Assembly (NCBI GenBank): GCA_014825775.1
Contig: MVAQ01000228.1
Location: 1 to 34,544 of the forward strand
Length of the DNA stretch: 34,544 nt
Direction of reading: 5' to 3'
Source of the DNA: Krasilnikovozyma curviuscula
Lineage: Eukaryota; Basidiomycota; Tremellomycetes; Cystofilobasidiales; Mrakiaceae
Shown: positions 13,651 to 23,278 of the stretch, one piece after another
How positions within the stretch are numbered: position 1 is the stretch's first letter
How the letters are laid out: each line of letters begins with the position of its first letter
Notes under the pieces: generated by a model
What the model was told of the DNA's origin: nothing
Database searches by the model: none
The model's input: the letters and a program-made list of their open reading frames with translations, nothing else
Program-made: the position numbers and the translations under genes

Positions 13651-14710
13651 GCTCCTTATGTTATAGGTGATGGATGGAGTCTAGATTAGTGTAGAGAGTC
13701 AAAAAAATGGCATGTAGGCAGGCAATTGGGCCGAAATCAGTCAACAAAGGCGCGCACTTCCGCTCACGAGATAAGAAGCATATAATTCTACTTTCAAAAT
13801 CTCATCCACACCACGTCTCGACATAGAAGAAAGATTAAGATCAAGCGTATACCTATTAAATGTTGGAACGAGGGTACCCTCTCATTACCGTTCCCTGCTT
13901 ATCCATCACAACATGATGGTGTCGACCTTTCTATTGACTCAGCGGATTCAGGTTCTCTGACTGACCGTGGTCGTTTGGGTCACACACTTTATTGGAAGTG
14001 GTAGCAGGGGATACTTAAGAGAGTATGAAGATTGGAAGTGAACGGAAGCAATGCTGACTTTTCTCGACAGATCGAGTGCCAGTGTGTACTTGCTGACCTG
14101 TCTGTCCAACGTCGCCAGAAGTGAAAAGTCTTTTCAGCGCTCCTTTCTGAGTGGTCTTCACACGGACCGAAAAACCCACACCATGACGCTCGATGAGGGT
14201 AGGAAAGGGTGGGAAAAGGTAGGAAATATCAACAGGGGAACGAAACAACAACAACCTCAGTTGTTGAGACTCCGACTCATCTGCTGCCATGCCCCCTGTC
14301 CTCTGCTGTGGAGAGTTTTCATCTGCATCCTGCCTTTGGAAAAGGAAAAACTCCTAACGCGGAAGAAGAGATAGCCCAACAGTCCACTCTATACAGCATG
14401 GGCTGGGATTTACTCTCTGTTTGCGAAACGACAAGGAGCGTTTTGTGGCGTCGGTGTCGTTGCCCTACTCAGTGACTTCTCGTTCTCATCCCACTCCGTT
14501 TTTTTTCCTTCAGCTTGTGAATCCCTGTCTTCGCTATTTCCTTTCGACCAGCACCACGATCAAGAAACCAAGTATAAAGGAGAGAGAATTACAGCTTCCA
14601 TCCCCATCCTTCATCTTCATCTCACTTGCCCCTCTCCGCGTTCCTGCCGCCAATCCTCACCAACAACCTAAGTCAGTTTCCTCTTTGCAACAACCTACTA
14701 CAAAAAAGTC
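13651..14710. other. Intergenic region, ATP2 3' flank and Clp1 promoter/leader
   Basis: About 1 kb without a supported gene. The right-hand 200 bp are pyrimidine-rich and contain a TATA box. The transcribed leader after it (about 14600-14710) has no ATG, which supports 14711 as the start codon. Open frames at 14015-14475 on both strands have no family likeness. Confidence 0.55.
14573..14579 (+). promoter_or_regulatory. TATA box of the Clp1-like gene
   Basis: A canonical TATAAAG lies 138 bp upstream of the start codon at 14711. It is followed by an ATG-free C/T/A-rich leader. The strong core promoter suits an inducible gene; this is inference from position and sequence. Confidence 0.5.
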
Positions 14711-16144
14711 ATGAGCGCAGCAAGCTTGTTTCCCTCTTATTCAGCCGCAGTGTCTCCGATCTCTTTGTCCCACGACAAAGAGAACCAGCAGCTCCAACAA
14801 AAACAACAACGACAGCAATTACGCCTCCGCTCGAAGCAACGCACGACGACCCTCGACTCATCTTTCTCTCCCTCCCATTCCCCTTCAAAGACTTTTATCT
14901 CATCCCCATCCACTGTGAGAAGAAGAGGCCTCCCGTACACTCGACCATCGTCCCCCATCCAGAGGGAAAACGCCGCTTCCCCTCGTCCGCTCCAGCTCCC
15001 AGCCAAGCAACAATACCAGCCTTGCTTGCTCTCTCCTCGTATTTTTACCGAAAACAGCAACTCTCAACAGCAACAACAGCTGTACACTTTCAGCAGTGAC
15101 AGTGTCAGGGGCAATGCGAGTAAGAGTTTTGTGGCGGTTGACAAGGGTGTCAAAAGACAATCTGCTGTTCTACAGGACCAACAGAAGCGAGCTTACTTGC
15201 CGTTAAAGCTACCTCGCCCTATAGATATTCCTCAAGTTGAGCTAGGCACTGAATTCATAGCAGGCGAAACTGTCGTGAGCTCTAGTTTTTTCCGACACGA
15301 CAAGGTCCAGGCGCAATATTGACGACTTTTCTGGTTTGTCTTCTCAGCCCATCACTTTCATACTTGAAAAACTCTCAAGACTAGGCCCATCTCTACTGGA
15401 AGCAGCTTCACATTCCTATCTCACTCAGCTAACTCCCGCTCGCCCTCTGCCTTCCGCACTGGAGTACGGTCACACGCCGTCAGGAGCTGACGGGGTTGTT
15501 CCCCCAGACTACGTTCTGGCTGTATCTCAAGACTTACCTTCATCTCCACCGAATCACCAACACACTGGAATCTTACTCCCGATCCATTCGATCATCTATC
15601 GCGCTCAGTGCGCCTATTTCCCCAGAATCGACTTCAACTCTCATCGCGATTTGACCTCAGCGTCATCTTCAACCACAACCCAACTACCAGTACTCAGGGT
15701 TAAAATTCCATCACCATCCACTCTTCCGTTGCTGAACGCGTATCTCTACACACAGCGGCCCGACACACTTCTCTTCGCTCTTCTCGACCCTCCTTCCTCC
15801 TCCTCATCATCATCCATACCCAAAGCCCGATCTGATCTGGCTCACTACATGGCTGAGAGAATGACTGCTGGTGAGGTCCTTAGCCGGATCCAGACAGTGC
15901 ATGGAGTTTGGGAGAATGTGTGCTCGCTGGGAATGGGAGAGGACATGGTCTGGAAAGCGTTGGATACAGCTTGGGATGTGCTGATTGCTTCCATCTCGGT
16001 AAGCTCCTATTCTAGCTGGTTGTTGAAGGAAAACTCTGTTTACTGATGTCTAACTTGGATTTTTGCGCTTGATAGCTACTTCAGGCGAGAGCAAGAGTAG
16101 AGAGCATTCATCACCGTCTTCCAACTGTCGCTTGTCGTCAGTAA
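14711..16144 (+). CDS. CLP1: Clp1-like (clampless1) protein, basidiomycete sexual-development factor
   Basis: Clp1 is a basidiomycete-specific protein required after mating for clamp formation or dikaryotic growth, usually under control of the mating-type homeodomain complex. Exons: 14711-15304, 15348-15998, 16076-16144; 437 aa. The first half is disordered, rich in Gln and Ser, with the family-like segment LKLPRPIDIPQVELGTEFI. The second half has ILEKLSRLGPSLLEAASHSYL, LPIHSIIYRAQCAYFP, LRVKIPSPSTLPLLNAYLYT and VHGVWENVCSLGMGEDMVW, then AWDVLIASI. These are recalled Clp1 family patterns, so the assignment is good but from memory. Intron 1 is only 43 nt; without removing it there would appear to be two separate genes. 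A Ser8 run occurs near the middle. The C-terminal exon encodes LLQARARVESIHHRLP. Confidence 0.75.
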
Positions 16145-17037
16145 TGATTAGTCATGCCAAACTTCCCCGAGTCACAACTTCGTCAGTCAAAATAATGAAA
16201 AGTAATTATTCAAGTTCACCTTTGTTTCATTCTCCTTTGTTTTTATTTGGTTTGCGGCCTTAATCGCTTTAGAATACCACCATGCTCGCTTTCTTGATTC
16301 CCTCAACGATGATACACCATAACTAAGCCCCTTTGATACCAATTACTTTCTTCATTCCTCTGCCCTAGCTGTAAACTAAGTGACGAGGTGAATCAAATTT
16401 ACTCGTGTCATCTAACCAACCCTTAATTCTGAAGTTTTCTTTTCGATATCTCACATGCAATATATTGAGGGGTGGAGTTTTATTCTACGCCAGTAGCTGG
16501 TGGTTAAAAATAGAACCAGGTGTGACTCAGGTTAGATGGACATCATCAAGCTACAGTCGATCGAGCGAGTGACTTTGCTGAGATGACGCCCTCCTTACAA
16601 CGTACAACCGGTGCACTCCTGGTCTAAATATTTGTTCTGTGTTGAAACAAGGTAAATAGTTGGTAAGGTTGAGAACTGAAGGTAAAGCTACATGCAGCTT
16701 ATCTTGTGAGCGTGAGTCCTCGCTTCTGTTTTGACTTAATTTTCGGCCCGATTGCCTGCGAAGTCCTTTCTATTTGTCGAAATGTTTTACTGATCTAGAA
16801 TACAGCTTGAACCCATGATATGAAGGAGTTAAAGCAGCGAAAGAAGTACTTTGGCAATCTGTCGAACAACACTTTGTACGTGCTCCCCATGGAGATAATG
16901 GGTGTACTTCGCGGTCCAGTCAACCATCATTCTGACAGGTTAGATAGAATTGCAAAACATCATGGCAATCACTAGTTATCTACAAAAAATGAGAGCGTCC
17001 CAGGCGAGTTGATGTGCCTGTATTTAAAACGTTGTAT
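16145..17037. other. Intergenic region between convergent Clp1-like and MEMO1 genes
   Basis: About 0.9 kb of AT-rich sequence between two convergent gene ends. I see no coding potential and no RNA gene. A short tandem repeat (17020-17046) touches the MEMO1 stop codon. Confidence 0.55.
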
Positions 17038-17046
17038 TTAAAACGT
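17020..17046. repeat. Two-copy 13-bp tandem repeat at the MEMO1 3' end
   Basis: GTATTTAAAACGT occurs at 17020-17032 and again at 17034-17046. The right copy supplies the TAA stop and the last codons of MEMO1 on the minus strand. The left copy would supply a near-identical alternative end. It is a simple slippage-type duplication. Confidence 0.8.
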
Positions 17047-18269
17047 GACCCAACCAGCAACATAACTGACGCTGCTGCCTCCCACATTGTCAACCTCCTC
17101 GCTCCTCTCATATCGAATGAAGCCACTTTTAACCTTATCAATATGTGCCAATGCACCCAGAAGGACGCCTATGGGATGTCGACCACAGATGGTATTCTTC
17201 GTTTTCTTGAGATACATGTCGAAATTCCTATGCGCTTCCGCTGGATTGGGTGAAGCTGACGAAGGGATGGTCAAAAGAGTGAGTGCTTCGAGGTCTAGTT
17301 GACGGATGGACTCGTGAATTGGTTGCTGGATGCTGGACGACGACGAGAGTGAGATCGAGGGTGAGGTTGCGGTGGGGGTGTAGCGGGTATAGGAGAAGCG
17401 TTTACCCCAATGGCAGAAGTCGGAACTGACCTGAGAGCGTTCAACAAGGAAAATGGGGTTGGTAAGCGTTTCCTCGCATTGGTTAGACCCTGAGGGATGA
17501 AGTTTCGGTACTCACGATCACTCGAGTACCTTCCTCAGCAAAATATGGCGCCAACAAACTTCCAAATTTCTCTTCCTTGTCCTTTGAGATGCTACCGATC
17601 AATATGGGCACGATCTTAATCCTCGGCGAGGAGGGGATGAAAAGCTTGAAAATGAAAGGAAGGTGCATTTCGATTGAGTGTTCATCCTCATCTTGACCAA
17701 CTGACATTGTTGAGAACTGAGAAGTAGCTTTGAGTTTATTGATAGCTGAGGTGGAACAAAAGAGAATAATGAGAATAAGAGACAGGACGAAAGGGAAATC
17801 CCCTTAATGACAGAGCATTTACTGACTCTCTTTATCAAGCTCGAGGTCACCTAGAGGTGTTTTATAAACGTCACAACTTGAGAGAGCACATCCGTCCAAG
17901 TAATACTTATGAGAGGGACCAAGAATGAAGACCCGATCCCTTCAATGATAGTCCTCTTCGGAATCAGCTCGAATCCTAAACGCAATGCGCTTTGGAGATA
18001 GCTTACACTTTCTCAGTATCTAGACTCCTGTACGCCCATCCGGCAGTAGGACCAGAGTAGCTGTACCCGGCGTGTGGTCCAATGATAGCTCTGCAACCCT
18101 TGATGGGGGGTGAGAAGTCGTGCTCCGCTGGGGAACCCAAGACTGCCGGTGGGATAGACGAGGACGGCGGCACGGAGGAGAGGTAGCGGGTCAGGTCAGC
18201 ATCCAGACGCGTGGATGACGAGGGGTACCAAGAGTTCGAATGGTAAGCTTGTCGGATTGTTTGGGGCAT
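17038..18269 (-). CDS. MEMO1: MEMO1 family protein (class III dioxygenase-like fold)
   Basis: MEMO proteins (yeast Mho1) share the fold of extradiol dioxygenases; human MEMO1 has been linked to cell motility and metal/redox handling. Exons on the minus strand: 18269-18007, 17939-17827, 17745-17516, 17430-17038; 332 aa, phases agree. It starts [16 protein letters not shown], the usual family N-terminus; an upstream in-frame Met at 18317 is less likely. Conserved residues are visible in order: [19 protein letters not shown] (His66), [19 protein letters not shown] (His98), [27 protein letters not shown] (Asp206, His209), and [17 protein letters not shown] (Cys). So the putative metal site is complete. 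A Ser/Thr-rich insert follows the CHWG motif. It lies 254 bp downstream of, and in the same direction as, the methyltransferase gene. Confidence 0.93.
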
Positions 18270-18523
18270 CTTGAAAGATTGGAGTTGAAACTCGTTCCAA
18301 ATCTGCCCTGACCGCAAAGGCTAGCTATATATTAGGACTTTTCGCCACGACAATCGAGATGGAACTAGCAACACACTTGAGTCGTAGTCCACAGTTGGGT
18401 TGGACGGTGTATCTGAGCGTACCCTCTCTTAAGAAGACATTGGCACCTGAAGCGTAAGACTTCGCTGCGCAACCTCCTCTCAGATAAATTGTTTTTTTAC
18501 ACAAGCTCGACAATCATGTATAA

Positions 18524-19790
18524 CTAGATTCTTTTAGCCACTATCAAATGTGTTGAGCCAGCAGTCTCAATGAAGGTGTCATTGGTCCAACCTGGAGTAC
18601 GATGCGTAATTAGAGGTCATCGCAACAACAGCGAGTAACAGCAGAACGTACCGGTGATCTCCTTCACCTTTCTAAAACATTTCTTAACCACGTCTTCCTC
18701 AGTTCCCACCTTATCAGGGTTGGCTATTCTCCACCGAGTAACCATCGAAGCGGTTCCCAAGGCCCTCTCCAAATCTCCCAGTCTCTCTTGAGATGGGTCC
18801 AAGAACTTACCTGAGGGATCAGAAGGGACACCATTCACATCCCAATCTTTTCTAAAGATATTAGTCGACCAGGATGGACCCTTTGGTGTGAAACGAGGCT
18901 CGGTGTACCCATTTCGAGATAGCAGATTGCCTTCCGTAGCGTATGGGCCCAGATCAACGTCCTCCAGATGAGAGAACTAAAATTTGAAGGCGCAGAGAAT
19001 ATAAATGGGTTCAGAACGTCGAGAATCGAAAGCCATAGAACCTCAATTCGATCTTGGACACTCACGAGAGCCTGAATTTCAGCAGCACGAGGGTGAGAGT
19101 TCGGGTCTAGATAACTTAGAATTAGTCTTGGAATGGGAGAGAGGAGAGAGAGAGAGAGAAGGATGTATGTATGGAAGCTTACTGATATAGGAGGAAGCAC
19201 AAGTCCAGAGTGCAACTGATCCACCTGGCTTCAGCATCTGCTCTGCTTGAGGCCACCAATCTCCAAACCAATGGGCTACAGTATGAAAGTGAAGTGAGAT
19301 TCGACAGAACTGTTAAGTGTCGATTTTAAGAAACCTCAATTACCAGCCATTGCGACGATGATAAGATCGACCTTGCCGATATATTCTGGACAGGCCTCAG
19401 CGAGCTCTTCAGCGCTGGAGACTCTGTAGACAATATCCGATCCAGTTTTGGTTGTTCCTCCGATGTTCTGGGCGATCATCTCACGGGAGTGATCTGTTGC
19501 GATGACTAGGTCAAACTCTCTCTGTTCCGGAACCCCATGATCCCAACCATCGAAGGTCACCTCGTGTGTCTAGGATGACAGAGAAGACTACTCACAGCGA
19601 CGACTTGAGTACTATTTCCAGGTCCACAGCCAACATCCAGTAGGACGCCGAACTGGCCTCCGGTTGCAGCGTGTTGCGAAAGGACCGTCTGGAGGAGACT
19701 TCCGCTATACTGGCCCCTGCCCTGAGCGTAAGCAACCGCTTTCTCTGCGTCGTAAGCCTTGAAAGTGCTGTCTGCGTTGGTGTTCGTCAT
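18524..19790 (-). CDS. SAM-dependent methyltransferase, trans-aconitate methyltransferase-like
   Basis: Class I methyltransferase of the fungal Tmt1/Crg1 kind, which methylate small carboxylates; the exact substrate cannot be read from sequence. Exons on the minus strand: 19790-19596, 19560-19344, 19275-19183, 19106-19066, 18976-18652, 18591-18524; 312 aa. N-terminus MTNTNADSTFKAYDAEKA, then AYAQGRGQYSGSLLQTVL, SAM-binding motif I LLDVGCGPGNST, LVIATDHSREMIA, DLIIVAMAGAHWFGDWW, MLKPGGSVALWTCASS, and a C-terminal half ending GSTHLIVAKRI. Exon 4 is 41 nt. Its 5' end faces the first zinc-cluster transcription factor with 395 bp between them. A TATATAAA element precedes it. Confidence 0.85.
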
Positions 19791-20185
19791 TGAGTGGTGG
19801 GAGGGAGAGAGATACCACCCACATTGCCAGTCTGATAATAATAAAAATCAGGAAAAAGCGAGTCAAAACATAAAAAAAAACATCAGTAGCGGCACCGGGA
19901 GAGATTCCCCACATGGTTGTCTGCTGAAGGACAAGGCAGCCGTTCTATTTATATACTAAGCAGACAGCTCCGAGAACCAGACGCCAACTCCTATCGAGTC
20001 GAGACAGGAGTAGCAATTACGAACAATTAGCTGTCTTCCGATGACATAACAGATTCACGCTTCCTCGCGACGGCGGCCTCGCTTCTTATACGCATGAACA
20101 AAACATATCTCAGTTCCTAACCACATCTGCCCAGACTAGCCAACGAACTCATCCAGCATTGTACATAGACCCGACACCGGTCCCC
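19791..20185. other. Divergent intergenic promoter region (methyltransferase / transcription factor 1)
   Basis: 395 bp between two divergent start codons. It contains one minus-strand TATA element and an A-rich stretch near 19855-19880. No gene is seen in it. Confidence 0.6.
19948..19955 (-). promoter_or_regulatory. TATA box of the methyltransferase gene
   Basis: The minus strand reads TATATAAA here, about 160 bp upstream of the methyltransferase ATG at 19790. Confidence 0.45.
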
Positions 20186-23058
20186 ATGAACGACACAGTA
20201 GCCCTCAACCTCATATCCTTCGATGGCCCAGCGCTCGCTCTGCTCGACACCTGCCTCCCCATCGAAACGTCCAGCCAAGGGTCAGTCGAAGCAGCAGCCA
20301 AGAGGGACAGAGCAGAATCAGACAGTGACTCTAGTGATGAAAGCCCGCAGAGTAGAAAGGAGCCAGGTCAGTTCTTCTCCCTTTGCTGGCTACACAGTCA
20401 CAGTCACGGTTTTTAGCTTACACCGCCACTTAAATGACCTCACACCGATCGGATCTCACTGAATATGCTAGATGGGAGACAGGACGAAGGGACTCAAGGA
20501 GCTCAGCCTCAGAAGAAGAAGAGGAAGCAGGTGCGTTCAGCAGACCATAGCTGTTCCTTCGCACTCTGGTGGCCCAGCGTAAACTCTGGCTTCGTCTGAT
20601 CTTCGTCTTCGTGCGCACCCAGTTCTCAGCCTGTGACCAATGTCGTGAGAAGAGAGTGAAATGCACACTTCAGGAGGTGGGCAGTGACAAGGGCTTCTGC
20701 AAGCGCTGTGAAAACAAAGGACTAGAGTGGTGAGCTCCTGTGTAGGTATCGTTCTTTGAGAGTTCCATCTCCGACCACCTTCCCCCTTTCTCGGTCACGC
20801 CAGTACAAAAATCAAAATTCATTCTAAGAAGACTCGACGACCCCGGAAATTAGCTGCAGACAAAGCCCTAGCCTCGACACCTCATCCCTCTACTTCCAAC
20901 AGTTCTACTGGCAACACCCCATCAGGGGGTCATTCACCTCTCAGCTCCCTTTCTGAATCATGTTCCACATCTCACATTATCTCCCAAAGGGAACTTGGTA
21001 GAAGCTTAGGAAAAGATTTGGTCAAGTCGTTCGCCGAGAAGTGGGTCCATCTCTCCACCGGCTGCCACACCAATACTTTCGCTGATTTTTACTTACCACC
21101 TACGTTAACTTTCTAGAATTATGTTACGCGGAGTGTAAGCTTATTCTGAGCTCTCAAATTCCGACTTTTCCAACTGATTGATCTTATGAGTCTCTTCAGC
21201 ATGCTCGCCAATGAGACCATCACAGAGCTGAACGATTGTGTGGAGGTGTCGTTGTACACTGAGGGACTCGCTGACAGTTTTAGAGACAAAGGAGGAAGTC
21301 TTGGCGCTGGTAAGAATTTAGTCTTGCCTTGATGGTGAAGGCAATTACTAACGTCAATGTTGAGTTAGCCATCGTCGCATGCGGTGCTAGATTCAGCTCC
21401 AACCCCTTCATCGTTCCGCCCGGAACGCCTAGACATCTGGCTGGTATTGAGAGAGAGAGAATCTGTCAAGCTCTTCTCGATCGGGCACTTAAAGTGATGG
21501 ATGTCGAGGGTATAATGAGGAAGGTTGGACCTGAGATTGTTCAAACTATGAAGCTGATCCTTCCGTTGCTCAGGTGGAGAGAGCGCGTGGCAATGGACCC
21601 AGAAGTGAAGAAAGTGAGTTCCCACAATGCGACAGATACGTCTACTATTTGGCTGATTTCAACTACTAAAATTCCAGGCGGCTACAAGTGAACACAACAT
21701 CATCGCTGGCGTGATCAAGCTGCAGATGGGAATCGAATTCGAGATGAAGGGTTGGAAGTCTGATCATAAAAATGCTGATGATGAGCAAATGTGGTGGGAG
21801 ACTTTGTCCGTGGCACTGAAAAATCGTACTGATGATGGAAAGGTTATTGCTCATCCAGCGTGAGTTGACTTTCACCCAGTTTTGATTATGGGTATGAGAA
21901 ATGACAAGAACTTCTCTTCCGATGTCAAGTTGGAACACTCGCATCCTTTCGCATTTCCCATACCTTCCAGCCGCTGAAATTGACCTTCCTTACCTCAACA
22001 CCGACACTATGAGAACCCTCGTCGGTATCCACATCATTCGAACCATCCAGGGCGTCCAAGACAAATTCAACTCCGTCCTTGAAGGAAAGGAACCTGAAGA
22101 ATACATGAACGTCTTGAAAGACTCAGCAGACAAGGCCTGGAACTCTTTGAGAAATATCTGCGAATGGTGCAATCAATACAGCCCGTACTTTGCACCCACT
22201 GAAGACACGATGGGGTTCATCAAGACCCCCGATGGGAAACCGGCACACGCCTCCATGTGGACCATCTTCTTGTCTTTCTTCCCAGCCATGACTTGTATCA
22301 GAATTGACAGGGTTATCTCGACTTACCACGCTCTGGCGCCTGATACCTTTGGAACTCTGGCGAAGACAAGTTTCGAGATAACTCTGGCTGCGTGCCGATG
22401 GTGCGCCGTCTCGATACAAAAGATTCTGTCAACCAACGTCCTCATGGCAGGTCAGTTTCTCATTCAACTGCTTTTGAGGATCGTTTCGGCTGACCATCTC
22501 TGCTATACCTCTGCCTGCAGGCCATGAGTTTATCATCGCCGACATTCATCAGATTGCCAAGTGGCTGGCAGTTGCACCTGTTCAACCAGCTATTGGATGG
22601 ACCAAAGCATCCAAAGAATTTGAGGTCAATGCCATGATTGAAGGAATCAAGCAGCTCGCTTTCGCTTGGAATTTCTCAAGTCACATCTCGCAGGTTGAAG
22701 AGGTCAATCATAGCGTTCTCACTAATGCTAAACAATCTCTTTCACTGAAAATTTTCTCTATTTTCTTCAGGCTTTCTCCCAAACGAAACCTCTCGACGAC
22801 ATGAATGAACCTGACTTCGATGCCTTCATGACGGCAACAGGAAATTCTCTTGCAAACTTCACTTGGCCCAACTTCGCAGACTCTTCTATGCTAGTCGAAG
22901 GGGTTGATGTTCCTTCTCTGAATGAAGCGGTGGTGTCGATATTGAGCGACCCTCTGTTGTCGGATGCTGCTCTTGAAGCCGAGGTGCATGACAGAGTGGA
23001 GCACACCGAATTTGGATCCATTTTCGGTGCGGTTGTAGCTGACTTCGATGACTTTTGA
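20186..23058 (+). CDS. Zn2Cys6 fungal transcription factor, tandem paralog 1
   Basis: Exons: 20186-20366, 20472-20530, 20623-20729, 20804-21040, 21117-21134, 21200-21309, 21369-21613, 21678-21859, 21930-22450, 22521-22702, 22771-23058; 709 aa. An acidic N-terminal region leads to an NLS-like QPQKKKRKQ directly before a zinc cluster: C84-x2-C87-x6-C94-x11-C106-x2-C109-x6-C116 (CDQCREKRVKC). A Ser/Thr linker and a long regulatory domain follow (ACGARFSSNP, GTPRHLAGIERERICQ, RTLVGIHIIRTI, LSFFPAMTC), ending VVADFDDF. This regulatory domain is shared with the next gene and I cannot assign a target. Exon 5 is 18 nt, but paralog 2 has the same peptide length without that intron, which confirms it. 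The start is the first ATG; an in-frame TTG further upstream is not a start. Confidence 0.9.
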
Positions 23059-23278
23059 TTTGACTATCATTCCATTTTACGGTGTATACATTACTTTTGT
23101 TATATATCTGGTTAGCCCCCTTGTCCTTGTTTTGTTTTTGATTTCCTGGGAAGCGGTGGCGGCGTCCACGCGAAGCGAAAATCGACCTAAGGAGGAACAA
23201 ATTTATATCCCTGCACTGCCAGTCTCAAATGATGACCTTCACCGCCAACGATCACTTGTTTATAATACAGAAGTACCA

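Noticed and set aside
14737..15160. Minus-strand frames opposite the first Clp1 exon
   Set aside because: They mirror the Gln/Ser-rich low-complexity coding strand and show no domain.
14711..16046. Two separate genes (14711-15322 and 15336-16046)
   Set aside because: A 43-nt intron with donor GTCCAG and acceptor TCAG joins them in phase, and the joined protein has the Clp1 order; the second frame alone would start just before the intron end.
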